A stretch of DNA of 64,000 bases from Palsa-504 sp963800415. GTDB lineage: Bacteria > Actinomycetota > Actinomycetes > Streptosporangiales > Streptosporangiaceae. The stretch spans positions 1-64,000 of the forward strand of contig CAWDBS010000067.1 of NCBI GenBank assembly GCA_963800415.1. Direction: 5' to 3'. Made by a program: the position numbers and the translations under genes. The notes below the pieces were generated by a model. It worked only from the letters and a program-made list of their open reading frames with translations, was not told the DNA's origin and did not search any database. This document shows positions 53,111 to 61,265 of the stretch, piece by piece. Numbering within the stretch: position 1 is the first letter of the stretch; the number at the start of each line of letters is the position of its first letter.

Positions 53111-53959
53111 TCAGACCACGTTGCCCAGGCCGCCCAGCCGGTCGGAGATGCGGCTCGCGGCGGCGATAACCAGCTTGCCCAGGCGTTCCTCCTCGGCCGC
53201 GCCGAGATGGGGGCGGTACGCGGAGACGCTCACCGCGGCGGGCTGGGTCTGCCTGACCCCGAGGATCGGCGCGGCCACGCACCACACGCCGAGGTTGAGT
53301 TCCTGCCGGTCGACGGCGTAACCGAGGCGCTGGATCTCGGCGAGCTCGGTGACCAGCTGCTCGTAGGTGGTGAGCGAGTGCTCGGTCCGGCGCGGGTACG
53401 GCCCGGGCCCGACGATGGACCGCACGTCGCGGTACTCCACCGCGAGCATCGCCTTGCCCATCGCGGTGCAGGTGGCGGGGGCCCGGCTGCCCGGCGTCAG
53501 GTTCACCGCCAGCAGTTCCTCGGTCTTGACCTGGGCCAGGTACAGGACGTCCCCATCGACGAGCACGCTCACGTTGGAGGCGAGGCCGGCCTGCTGGGCC
53601 AGGCGCTCCACTTCGACGGCGGCGAGGTCACGCAGCGTGGTCCGGCTCGCCACCCGGCTGCCGAGCTCGAACAGCTTCAGGGTGAGCCGGTATTCCTTGG
53701 ACTCGGCCAGCTGCTCGACGTATCCGGCGCGCTCAAGCGCGCGCAGCATCCGGTAGGCGGTAGGCACCGGCACGCCGAGGTGGCGGGCGAGGCGGGTCAC
53801 CCCGATCCGGTCGAAGTTGGACAGCTGCTCGACCAGGTTGAGCAGGTCGCCGGTGGTGGAACGGGCCCGCTGCTCCTGCTCGTCGGCGGCCGGACCGCCG
53901 TCCGGCCGGGGACCGGATGCGCGCGATCGCGCTGGCTGCTGCCTTGGTACCGTCGCCAT
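53111..53959 (-). CDS. IclR-family transcriptional regulator
   Basis: A 282-residue protein. The disordered first 30 residues lead to a winged helix (LLNLVEQLSNFDRIGVTRLA, VPVPTAYRMLRALERAGYVE), then the IclR effector domain with SNVSVLVDGDVLYLAQV, PATCTAMGKAMLA and LNLGVWCVAAPILG. IclR proteins control catabolic genes in response to small aromatic or aliphatic ligands. It is transcribed ahead of the P1 peptidase. Confidence 0.88.
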   Translation of the reverse strand: MATVPRQQPARSRASGPRPDGGPAADEQEQRARSTTGDLLNLVEQLSNFDRIGVTRLARHLGVPVPTAYRMLRALERAGYVEQLAESKEYRLTLKLFELGSRVASRTTLRDLAAVEVERLAQQAGLASNVSVLVDGDVLYLAQVKTEELLAVNLTPGSRAPATCTAMGKAMLAVEYRDVRSIVGPGPYPRRTEHSLTTYEQLVTELAEIQRLGYAVDRQELNLGVWCVAAPILGVRQTQPAAVSVSAYRPHLGAAEEERLGKLVIAAASRISDRLGGLGNVV

Positions 53960-54017
53960 CTATTTCCGTTCCGCCTCGCACTCAGTCCGCAGAATACGTT
54001 CTACACGCCGGGCCGGG

Positions 54018-54836
54018 TTAAGGCAGAGCCAGGGTGAAGGGGGTGGCGCGCGGGGGGGCCAGGACGGTGGCCGGGGTGGCGGATTCGCGGACCAGGGTGG
54101 TGAAGTGGCCGGGGTCCCCGGTGTTGCCGGCGATCGCCTCGTAGTGCATGGGGATGACATAGGACGGGCCGACCTGGGCGCACAGCCAGGCGGCCTCGGT
54201 CTCGTTCATGTTGCCGACGATCCCGCGGGATTCGCGCATGTGGTCACGGCCGTTGATGGGGATCATCAGCACGTCGGGGGCGAGCGCGGCGAGGGTGCCG
54301 GGGAGTTCGGGATAGACCAGGCAGTCGCCGGCGTGGTAGAAGCCGATGCCGCCGATCTCCAGCACGTAGCCCAGGAACCGGACCGGGCCGCCATCCCGGG
54401 AGAACTCGTACACCACCGGCTCGTCGCCGCCGATGCCGTGCATCGCCGGCACCGGGTGCACGGTCACGTCCCGGTCGTGCAGTTCCTCACCCGGCACCGC
54501 GCCGGCCAGCCGCGCGCGGTCGATCCCGCCGCTGACCGCGATCTGGACCACCGGCAAGGGCACCACGATCCGGGCGCCCGGGTTGACCGCGCAGAACTCA
54601 CGCAGGAACGGCAGGTCCAGATGGTCCACGTGCTCGTGGGTGCAGAGCACCAGGGTGACGTCGGCGAAGTCCTGGGCCGCGGCGGGCGGCCGGTAGCGGC
54701 GGTCGGGCCGGTCGGTCAGGAACGGGTCGATCAGCACCCGGCTATCCCCCGCCGCCAGGCGGAACCCAGCCTGGCCGTACCAGGTGAGGGAGGCGGATCG
54801 CCCGGCCCGGTCGGAATGATGGTCGTTAACGGTCAT
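54018..54836 (-). CDS. Metallo-beta-lactamase-fold hydrolase (UlaG-like)
   Basis: A 272-residue protein with the zinc motif H67xH69xD71H72 (THEHVDHLD), a later His in PAMHG, Asp in GFYHAGDCLVY and His in YVIPMHYEAI. The order and lengths resemble UlaG/L-ascorbate-6-phosphate-lactonase-like proteins of the MBL superfamily, but substrate specificity within this group varies widely. It starts inside the end of the histidine phosphatase reading, so they are probably co-transcribed. Confidence 0.82.
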   Translation of the reverse strand: MTVNDHHSDRAGRSASLTWYGQAGFRLAAGDSRVLIDPFLTDRPDRRYRPPAAAQDFADVTLVLCTHEHVDHLDLPFLREFCAVNPGARIVVPLPVVQIAVSGGIDRARLAGAVPGEELHDRDVTVHPVPAMHGIGGDEPVVYEFSRDGGPVRFLGYVLEIGGIGFYHAGDCLVYPELPGTLAALAPDVLMIPINGRDHMRESRGIVGNMNETEAAWLCAQVGPSYVIPMHYEAIAGNTGDPGHFTTLVRESATPATVLAPPRATPFTLALP

Positions 54837-55447
54837 CGCTGAGGATGGGCTCGGGCAGGGTACCTGCGTTGTGCTCGAGCAGCCGCCAGCGGTCCTGGCG
54901 GCGGCCGAGCACCGACCAGGAGCAGTTGGACAGCGGGCCGAGCACGCCGAACAGCTCGTCCGGCATGCCGAGCAGCCGCGACATGCCGAGCCGCAGCGCG
55001 GCGCCATGGCTGACCACCACGGCCAGCCCGGTCGGCATGTCCGGCTCGGCGAGTGTCGCGGCGACGCGATTCAGCGCGCCCGCTACCCGGTCGGCGACCA
55101 CGGGGCCCGGCTCGCCGTCGGGCGGGTTCCAGGTGGCGTGCCCGGCTGGGTAGCGCGTGCGGATCTCGGTGTCGGTCAGCCCCTCCCAGCAGCCGCCGTG
55201 CCGCTCCCGCAGGTCCTTGTCCAGCACCACTTCCAGGCCGGTCAGCCGGGCCAGCGCGAGCGGCGGTGCTGGCCGCGCGGCTCAGGTCGGAGGAGACGAT
55301 CAGGTCCGGGCGCAGCGCGGCGAGCAGCCTCGCGGCCCGATCGGCCTGCGCCTGCCCGGTCTCGTCGAGCGGGATGTCGCTCTGCCCCTGGAACCGGCGC
55401 TCGGCGTTCCACACCGTCTGGCCGTGCCGCCACAGCACCAGCCGCAC
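54826..55447 (-). pseudogene. Histidine-phosphatase (phosphoglycerate-mutase-like) gene with one frameshift
   Basis: The first frame (GTG at 55447) gives LVLWRHGQTVWNAERRFQGQ (RHG motif with the phospho-accepting His) to SSDLSRAAST. Near 55258-55266 one base is gained or lost, and the rest of the fold continues in another frame: DKDLRERHGGCWEGLTDTEI, VVSHGAALRLGMSRLLG (second His), ending at 54826. Rejoined length is about 206 residues, normal for the family. The gene order nadD-rsfS-histidine phosphatase is conserved in actinomycetes, so a sequencing error is a real alternative. Confidence 0.75.
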
Positions 55448-55455
55448 CGGATCGC

Positions 55456-55839
55456 TCAGGGCGTCCTCCCCGGATTGACGACCAGCTCCGGCAGCGGGAT
55501 CTGGGGGCAGTCCTTCCAGATCCGCTCGAGCGCGTAGTAGGTGCGCTCCTCGGAGTGCTGCACGTGAATCACCACGTCGAGGTAGTCCAGGAGCACCCAG
55601 CGGCCCTCCCGCTCGCCCTCGCGGCGGACCAGGCTCGCGCCCGCCTGGCGCATCCGCAGCTCGACCTCGTCCACGATGGCCTTGACCTGGCGGTCATTCG
55701 GCGCCGAGCAGAGCAGGAACGCGTCGGTGATAACGAGCTGATCGCTCACGTCATAGGCGATTATGCCGGCGGCCAGCTTGTCCGCCGCGGCCAGCGCGGC
55801 GGTCTCCACCAGCTCGACGGCCCTCGGTGTGGCAGTCAC
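55456..55839 (-). CDS. rsfS: Ribosomal silencing factor RsfS
   Basis: A 127-residue protein with the RsfS (DUF143) core: AALAAADKLAAGIIAYDVSD, VITDAFLLCSAPNDRQVKAI, WVLLDYLDVVIHVQ and YYALERIWKDCP. RsfS binds ribosomal protein L14 and blocks subunit joining when nutrients are scarce. Its place after nadD is standard. The start is GTG. The downstream histidine phosphatase begins eight bases later. Confidence 0.93.
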   Translation of the reverse strand: MTATPRAVELVETAALAAADKLAAGIIAYDVSDQLVITDAFLLCSAPNDRQVKAIVDEVELRMRQAGASLVRREGEREGRWVLLDYLDVVIHVQHSEERTYYALERIWKDCPQIPLPELVVNPGRTP

Positions 55840-55904
55840 GAGTGCTTGCCGGCCTCCTCGGTAGGGGACTGTCTGTCCCTGTTTACCCTCTCACAAGCGG
55901 AGTG

Positions 55905-56492
55905 TCACGCCTTCGCGTACAGGCCGCGCTTGGCGATGTACTGCACCACCCCGTCGGGGACCAGGTACCAGACCGGCTCGCCCGCGCCGACCCGGGCGCG
56001 GCACTCGGTCGAGGAGATCGCCAGCGCCGGGATCTCGACCAGGCTGACCTTCCCGTCCGGCAGGCCCGCCCCGGAAAGCCGGTGTCCTGGCCTCGTACAG
56101 CCTACAAAATGCGCCAGGGTGAATAGTTCGTCCACGTCGTGCCAGGTCAGCATCCTGGCCAGCGCGTCGGCGCCGGTGATGAAGAACAGCTCGTCTTCCG
56201 GGGCGGCCGCGGCGCGCAGATCGCGCAGCGTGTCGATGCTGTAGGTGGGCCCGGGCCGGTCGATGTCCACCCGGCTGACGCTGAACTTGGGGTTCGACGC
56301 GGTGGCGATCACCGTCATCAGGTACCGGTCCTCGGCCGGCGCGACCCTGCGGGAGTCCTTCTGGTACGGCTCGCCGGTCGGCACGAAGACGACCTCGTCC
56401 AGCGCGAAGTCGTGCGCGACCTCGCTCGCGGCGACCAGGTGACCGTGGTGGACGGGGTTGAACGTGCCGCCCATCACTCCGATCCGGCGCAT
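55905..56492 (-). CDS. nadD: Nicotinate-nucleotide adenylyltransferase
   Basis: A 195-residue enzyme of NAD synthesis that adenylates nicotinate mononucleotide. The nucleotidyltransferase motif GGTFNPVHHGHL (HxGH) stands near residue 8, and the C-terminal ISSTECRAR matches the ISSTxxR motif. PTGEPYQKDSRRVAPAEDR lies between. The start MRRIGVMGG is the usual family N terminus. In most actinomycetes nadD follows proA; here an M48 peptidase gene occupies the other side and proA is absent from the window. Confidence 0.95.
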   Translation of the reverse strand: MRRIGVMGGTFNPVHHGHLVAASEVAHDFALDEVVFVPTGEPYQKDSRRVAPAEDRYLMTVIATASNPKFSVSRVDIDRPGPTYSIDTLRDLRAAAAPEDELFFITGADALARMLTWHDVDELFTLAHFVGCTRPGHRLSGAGLPDGKVSLVEIPALAISSTECRARVGAGEPVWYLVPDGVVQYIAKRGLYAKA

Positions 56493-56575
56493 GGCTAGTG
56501 AGCCCTCATGCCGTCGTATCGTACCGGCGTCCAATGCCGGCCCAACTGGCCGGCGCTGGGGTTACCATTCGAGAT

Positions 56576-57625
56576 ATGACTTCAGTGCCAGATCGCGCGC
56601 GAGTCCGGCTCACCGGCATCTCGTCCCGCGCCTACGAGCATCCCGCCGACCGCTCCGCGCTAGTGGCGCTGCGCAAGCTCAGCGGGTTCGACACACTTTT
56701 GCGCAAGCTGTTCGGCCTGTTCAACGAGCGGGCCTTCCGGCTCACCTTCCTGGCCGGCAGCGTCCGGGCCTCCGAGCGGCAGTTCCCGCACATCTACGAG
56801 CTGGTCAGGGACGGGTCCTACATCCTGGACCTGCCCGAGGTGCCCGAGGTGTACGTCACCCAGAACCCGCTGGTGAACGCGATGGCGCTGGGCCGGGACA
56901 AGCCGTTCATCGTCATCACCACCGGCATGGTCAACCTGTATGACCCGGAGGAGCTCAGGTGGGTGGTCGGGCATGAGCTCGGGCACATCCTGTCCGGGCA
57001 CGCGGTCTACCGCACCATGCTGCTGTTCCTGATCCAGCTGGCGCAGCGGATCGCCTGGATGCCGATCGGCTATATCGGCCTGCGGGGCATCATCTGGGGC
57101 CTCGAGGAGTGGTTCCGCAAGTCCGAGCTGTCCTGCGACCGGGCCGGGCTGCTGGCCGGCCAGGACGTGGACGCGGGCCGGCGGGCGCTGATGAAGCTGG
57201 CCGGCGGCGCGCAGCTGTCCGAGCTGAACCCGGACGCGTTCCGGGAGCAGGCACACGAGTACGACGCGGTGCCCGACCTGCGGGACAGCATCCTGAAGAT
57301 CATGCAGCTGCAGGGCAACACGCACCCGTTCGCCGTGGTCAGGTTCGCCGAGCTCGACTACTGGGCCACGCACGGCGACTACGACCGCATCCTCGGCGGC
57401 GACTACCCGCGCCGGGACACCGACGGCCAGGCCTCGGTCGGCGAGGAAGTCAGGAACGCCGCCAAGTCCTACCAGGACTCGTGGAGCCGCTCCGAGGACC
57501 CGCTGATCGGGATCTTCCGCGGCGTGGCGGAGAGCGCGACGCGGGCCGGCGGCGGGCTGTTCGACCGGCTGCAGAACCGGGGCGGCGGCACCGGCACCGG
57601 CACCGGCAGCGGCGGCGACAACTAG
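56576..57625 (+). CDS. M48-family zinc metallopeptidase
   Basis: A 349-residue protein. The zinc motif HELGH (His133) is preceded by FIVITTGMVNLYDPEELRWV and followed by a helix (MLLFLIQLAQRIAWMPIGY) and by ELSCDRAGLLAGQDVD, where the third ligand lies. It lacks the N-terminal helices of HtpX, and its single hydrophobic segment after HELGH may be buried or membrane-inserted. The C terminus ends in a Gly/Thr repeat (GGGTGTGTGSGGD). Peptidases of this subgroup are widespread in actinomycetes, with unknown substrates. It is divergent from nadD, convergent with proB. Confidence 0.85.
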   Translation: MTSVPDRARVRLTGISSRAYEHPADRSALVALRKLSGFDTLLRKLFGLFNERAFRLTFLAGSVRASERQFPHIYELVRDGSYILDLPEVPEVYVTQNPLVNAMALGRDKPFIVITTGMVNLYDPEELRWVVGHELGHILSGHAVYRTMLLFLIQLAQRIAWMPIGYIGLRGIIWGLEEWFRKSELSCDRAGLLAGQDVDAGRRALMKLAGGAQLSELNPDAFREQAHEYDAVPDLRDSILKIMQLQGNTHPFAVVRFAELDYWATHGDYDRILGGDYPRRDTDGQASVGEEVRNAAKSYQDSWSRSEDPLIGIFRGVAESATRAGGGLFDRLQNRGGGTGTGTGSGGDN

Positions 57626-57627
57626 CC

Positions 57628-57689
57628 CCGAGCCGTACGGCGAGTACGTAGTCCGGAGCCGTACGGCGAGAAGTCCGGAGCGAAGCTCC
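57628..57689. repeat. Direct repeat and small hairpin after the peptidase gene
   Basis: GAGCCGTACGGCGAG occurs twice 28 bases apart, followed by the hairpin GGAGC-GAA-GCTCC at 57677-57689. Confidence 0.6.
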
Positions 57690-57692
57690 GAC

Positions 57693-57735
57693 ATCACGCG
57701 GCCGCGAGGGGCCTTGGCCCCTCCGGCCGCGTGAT
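57693..57735. terminator. Bidirectional terminator-like hairpin between convergent genes
   Basis: ATCACGCGGCCG and CGGCCGCGTGAT pair over 12 bp and enclose GAGGGGCC-TT-GGCCCCTC (8 bp), with a single bulged C: about 20 bp in all. It sits between the ends of the M48 peptidase and proB genes. No long T tract follows, as is common in high-GC genomes. Confidence 0.7.
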
Positions 57736-57816
57736 ACTACGGCGGGCACCGCAGCGGGGCGCGAAGCGCACCGGGGTTCCGGGGGGTCGCCCCCCGGGCT
57801 AGCACCGCCCCCCGGG

Positions 57817-59004
57817 CTAACACAAAATTACGAGATCGTCGCGGTGCACGACCTCGCGCTCGTACTCCGGACCTAGCTTGCTCGCCAGCCACCTGGTCGA
57901 GCGGCCCATCAGGCCGGGGATCTCGGCGGCGTCGTAGTTCACCAGGCCGCGCGCGACGATGGCGTCGCTCTCATCGCGGAGGTCAACCGGGTCGCCGGCG
58001 TCGAAGGTTCCCTCGACGCCGGTGATCCCGGCCGGCAGCAGGCTGGCGCTGCGTTTCGTGATCGCGACGACCGCGCCCTGGTCTAGCCGCAGGCTGCCGC
58101 GGGCCACGGCGGCGTGCTTGAGCCAGAGCAGCCTGGTCGCCGGGCGGCGGCCGTGGGCGGCGGCGAAGTAGGTGCCAGCCGGCCCGCCGCTGAGCGCGGC
58201 CGCGGCGCTGGCCGCGTCGGCCACCACGGTCGGGATGCCGGCCGCCGACGCGATCATCGCGGCTTCCACCTTGGTGGCCATGCCGCCGATGCCTTGCTTC
58301 TGGCCCGCCTGGCTGCCCCCCTGGCCGGCCTTGGCGCCCCGGCCCAGCCTGATCCCGTCCAGGTCGGCTCGTTCGCGGATCTCGGTGATCCGCTGGGCCT
58401 CGCCGCGGCGCGGGTCGCCGTCATACAGGCCGTCCACGTCGGAGAGCAGGATGAGCGCCCCGGCCCGGGTGACGTGCGCGACCAGCGCGGCCAGCCGGTC
58501 GTTGTCGCCGAACCTGATCTCGTCGGTGGCCACCGTGTCGTTCTCGTTGACCACCGGCAGCACGCCGAGCTCGAGCAGCCGGTCCAGGGTGCGCTGGGCG
58601 TTGCGGTAGTGGGTCCGGCGCATCAGGTCGTCGGCGGACAGCAGGACCTGGCCGGTGCGGATGCCGTGCCGGGCGAAGGCGGCGGTGTACCTGGCGATGA
58701 GCAGCCCCTGGCCGACGCTGGCCGCCGCCTGCTGGGTGGCCAGGTCGCGGGGGCGCCGGGACAGCCCGAGCGGGACCAGGCCGGACGCGATCGCTCCCGA
58801 AGACACCAGGACGACCTGCGCGCCGTCCTGCCTGCGGGCGGCCAGCGCGGCGGCCAGCGCGCCGATCGCCTCGCCGGCGATCTCGCCGTCGGGGGTGGTC
58901 AGCGACGAAGAGCCGACCTTGACCACCACCCGCAGGGCGGTGGCGATGTCCGGGCGGTCGGCGGCGGCCGGGCCGGCGGCCGCGGTCTCCGGGACGGTCG
59001 TCAC
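57817..59004 (-). CDS. proB: Glutamate 5-kinase
   Basis: A 395-residue enzyme of proline synthesis, phosphorylating L-glutamate at the gamma carboxyl. The amino-acid-kinase domain shows VVVKVGSSSLTTPDG, VVLVSSGAIASG, VVNENDTVATDEIRFGDNDR and LILLSDVDGLYDGDPR. KQGIGGMATKVEAA follows, and a C-terminal PUA domain (GALVAI-like GAVVAITKRSASLLPAGITG) is present. It starts with GTG, overlapping the obg stop (GTGA), the usual coupling. The partner proA is not next to it. Confidence 0.95.
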   Translation of the reverse strand: MTTVPETAAAGPAAADRPDIATALRVVVKVGSSSLTTPDGEIAGEAIGALAAALAARRQDGAQVVLVSSGAIASGLVPLGLSRRPRDLATQQAAASVGQGLLIARYTAAFARHGIRTGQVLLSADDLMRRTHYRNAQRTLDRLLELGVLPVVNENDTVATDEIRFGDNDRLAALVAHVTRAGALILLSDVDGLYDGDPRRGEAQRITEIRERADLDGIRLGRGAKAGQGGSQAGQKQGIGGMATKVEAAMIASAAGIPTVVADAASAAAALSGGPAGTYFAAAHGRRPATRLLWLKHAAVARGSLRLDQGAVVAITKRSASLLPAGITGVEGTFDAGDPVDLRDESDAIVARGLVNYDAAEIPGLMGRSTRWLASKLGPEYEREVVHRDDLVILC

Positions 59005-60413
59005 GGCGACAGCCGGGGATCGGTGCCGCGCGGGCCGAGATGCTGCCTGCCCTTTGCGTTACCGGCCGGGCCCGCTGGCTCCGCTGGCCATCGGGGCGGA
59101 CCGGGTCCCAGTCGAACACCACGGCGTCGTCCGGGTCGCCGATCAGGACCTCGGCGCCTGGTTCGGCGCCCGCCTCGGCGAGGGCCTCCTCGACGCCCAG
59201 CCGGGCCAGCCGGTCGGCCAGGTAGCCGACCGCCTCGTCGTTGCTGAAGTCGGTCTGCCGGACCCAGCGCTGCGGCTTCTCGCCCTTGATGAGGAAGCTG
59301 TCGCCCATCCTGACCACCTCGAAGCCCGGCTCGTCGGCGGCCTTCACGGCGACTCTTGACCCGGACCCGCTCGGCGGGCTGTTCGGCGGGCCGCGCGGCG
59401 CGGTCCCTGGCCACCAGCGCGGCCATCGCGAAGCCCAGCGGGCGCAGGCCCTCGCCGGTGGCGGCGGAGATCTCGAAGACCTGGTAGCCGCGCGCCTCGA
59501 ACTCCGGCCGGACCAGGTCCGCGAGCTCCCGGGCGGCCGGCACGTCGATCTTGTTCAGCGCGATCAGCCGCGGCCGCCTGACCAGCTCGGCGCCGGTCGC
59601 GTCGCCGTAGGCGGCCAGCTCCGCCTCGATCGCGGCCAGGTCGGCCACCGGGTCGCGGCCCGGTTCCTCGGTCGCGCAGTCAAGCACGTGGACCAGGGTG
59701 GAGCAGCGCTCCACGTGCCGCAGGAAGTGGTGGCCCAGGCCCTTGCCCTGGCTGGCGCCCGGGATCAGGCCCGGCACGTCGGCCACGACGAACTGGACGT
59801 CGCCCGCTTCGACCACGCCGAGGTTCGGGATCAACGTGGTGAACGGGTAGTTGGCGATCTTCGGCCGGGCCGCGGACATCGCCGCGATCAGGGAGGACTT
59901 GCCGGCGTTGGGGAAGCCGACCAGCCCGACGTCGGCCACCGTCTTCAGCTCGAGGATGAGGTCGCGCTGCTGCCCCGGCTCGCCCTTGAGCGCGAACCCG
60001 GGCGCCTTGCGCCGCGGCGAGGCCAGGGCCGCGTTGCCCAGCCCGCCCCGGCCGCCCGCGGCGGCCACGAACCGGGTACCGACGCCGAGCAGGTCGGCCA
60101 GCACCTCGCCGCCGGCGGTCTTGACCTCGGTACCGTTCGGCACCGCGATGATCAGGTCGGCGCCCTCGGCGCCGGTGCGGTTCGAGCCCTCGCCCTGTCG
60201 GCCGTTGCCGGCCCGGCGCACCGGGCGGCGGTGGAAGTCGAGCAGGGTGGCCGAGCTCGCGTCCACCTCCAGGATCACGTCACCGCCGCGCCCGCCGTTA
60301 CCCCCGTCCGGGCCGCCCAGCGGCTTGAACTTCTCCCGGTGAATCGAGGCGCAGCCGTTTCCGCCGTGGCCGGCCTGCACCCGCAGCGTGACCCGGTCGG
60401 CGAACTCCGCCAC
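59001..60413 (-). CDS. obg: Obg/CgtA ribosome-assembly GTPase, OCT domain out of frame
   Basis: The Obg fold (LRVQAGHGGNGCASIHREKF, PDGGNGGRGGDVILEVD) and the GTPase domain (GFPNAGKSSL, DVPGLIPGASQGKGLGHHFL, LNKIDVP) are intact in one frame. After RVRVK near 59345 the C-terminal OCT domain is encoded in another frame (AADEPGFEVVRMGDSFLIKG ... VVFDWDP), and the first frame takes over again before the stop at 59001 (LGPRGTDPRLS). Two compensating indels are therefore present. The GTG at 60413 is chosen, giving MAEFADRVTL with GGGAG upstream. Obg is essential in most bacteria, so an error in the sequence is plausible. Confidence 0.88.
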   Translation of the reverse strand: MAEFADRVTLRVQAGHGGNGCASIHREKFKPLGGPDGGNGGRGGDVILEVDASSATLLDFHRRPVRRAGNGRQGEGSNRTGAEGADLIIAVPNGTEVKTAGGEVLADLLGVGTRFVAAAGGRGGLGNAALASPRRKAPGFALKGEPGQQRDLILELKTVADVGLVGFPNAGKSSLIAAMSAARPKIANYPFTTLIPNLGVVEAGDVQFVVADVPGLIPGASQGKGLGHHFLRHVERCSTLVHVLDCATEEPGRDPVADLAAIEAELAAYGDATGAELVRRPRLIALNKIDVPAARELADLVRPEFEARGYQVFEISAATGEGLRPLGFAMAALVARDRAARPAEQPAERVRVKSRREGRRRAGLRGGQDGRQLPHQGREAAALGPADRLQQRRGGRLPGRPAGPAGRRGGPRRGGRRTRRRGPDRRPGRRRGVRLGPGPPRWPAEPAGPAGNAKGRQHLGPRGTDPRLSP

Positions 60414-60442
60414 GGTATCCAACTCCCTTTGTATGCACGAGA

Positions 60443-60474
60443 AAGGCGGGCCAGGTTGCTGCCCGGCCCGCCTT
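60443..60474 (-). terminator. Hairpin between rpmA and obg
   Basis: AAGGCGGGCC (60443-60452) pairs perfectly with GGCCCGCCTT (60465-60474) around a 12-base loop. On the minus strand it ends in TT followed by TCTCG. It probably terminates or attenuates transcription after the two ribosomal-protein genes. Confidence 0.75.
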
Positions 60475-60507
60475 CTTGGTCCTGCCTGTTGCGTCCCCTC
60501 GGCGAGC

Positions 60508-60771
60508 CTACGCGCCAGGCTCGGCCGGGACGACGTTCACGGCCCGGCGGCCGCGGAACTTGCCGAAGTTGACGGTCCCGCCGACCAGCGCGAACAGCGT
60601 GTCGTCGCCGCCGCGGCCGACGCCCTCGCCCGGGTGGAAGTGCGTGCCGCGCTGGCGGACGAGGATCTCGCCCGCGTTCACGACCTGTCCGCCGTAACGC
60701 TTGACGCCGAGGCGCTGGGCCTTCGAGTCGCGGCCGTTACGGCTGGATGACGCGCCCTTCTTGTGTGCCAT
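60508..60771 (-). CDS. rpmA: 50S ribosomal protein L27
   Basis: An 87-residue protein with the unmistakable L27 sequence: MAHKKGASSSRNGRDSKAQR, LGVKRYGGQVVNAGEI and RQRGTHFHPGEGVGRGGDDT. L27 contacts the peptidyl-transferase centre. It starts one base after the rplU stop, in the standard rplU-rpmA-obg order. Length and composition are normal; the last residues (NVVPAEPGA) vary between species. Confidence 0.98.
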   Translation of the reverse strand: MAHKKGASSSRNGRDSKAQRLGVKRYGGQVVNAGEILVRQRGTHFHPGEGVGRGGDDTLFALVGGTVNFGKFRGRRAVNVVPAEPGA

Positions 60772-60772
60772 C

Positions 60773-61144
60773 TCAGTCCTCCTCCGCCTTCGCCGTGGCT
60801 TCTGCCTTGGCCTTCGACTTGGCCTTCGGCTTGGTCTCGGTGCCGATGCCGGTGATCCGGACCTGGGTATACCGCTGCCGGTGGCCGAGACGGCGCCGGT
60901 AGCCGGTCTTGTTCCGGTACTGGATCATGTTGATCTTGGGGCCTGCCGCGTCACCGACGATGTCCGCCGTGACCAGGTAGCGGCCGACCTCGGCGGGGTC
61001 GCTGATGATCCGGTCGCCGTCTACCACCAGCAGGGCCGGGAGCGTAACGCTCGAGCCGACCTCGCCTGGCAGCTTGTCGACGGTGACGACCTCGTCCAGC
61101 GCGACCTTTTCCTGCCTGCCGCCACAGCGCACAATCGCGTACAC
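60773..61144 (-). CDS. rplU: 50S ribosomal protein L21
   Basis: About 123 residues. VYAIVRCGGRQEKVALDEVV, PALLVVDGDRIISDPAEVGR and NKTGYRRRLGHRQRYTQVRI are classic L21 blocks. The start is the GTG of VYAIV with GAGAGAG upstream; an in-frame extension to 61204 is not conserved. A lysine/alanine-rich tail (KAKSKAKAEATAKAEED) extends beyond the usual 102 residues, as in many actinomycetes. Confidence 0.96.
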   Translation of the reverse strand: MYAIVRCGGRQEKVALDEVVTVDKLPGEVGSSVTLPALLVVDGDRIISDPAEVGRYLVTADIVGDAAGPKINMIQYRNKTGYRRRLGHRQRYTQVRITGIGTETKPKAKSKAKAEATAKAEED

Positions 61145-61232
61145 CCGAGAACTCTCTCTTTCCTTGCGCTTTCCTAGCGTGCCTCGGAACTCCGGTGTCA
61201 CCACGGCGGGCTCGCTTGAACGTGCACACGGG

Positions 61233-61247
61233 GCCCGCGCAGCGGGC
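61233..61247 (-). terminator. Small hairpin between rne and rplU
   Basis: GCCCGC-GCA-GCGGGC, a 6-bp stem with a 3-base loop, about 20 bases beyond the stop of the RNase E/G gene and about 90 bases before rplU. It may end the upstream transcript or act in the rplU leader. Confidence 0.4.
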
Positions 61248-61265
61248 TACTCCCGACCGCTAAGG

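Noticed and set aside
54871..56244. A 457-codon plus-strand frame across rsfS and the histidine phosphatase
   Set aside because: Shadow of conserved minus-strand genes with no domain of its own.
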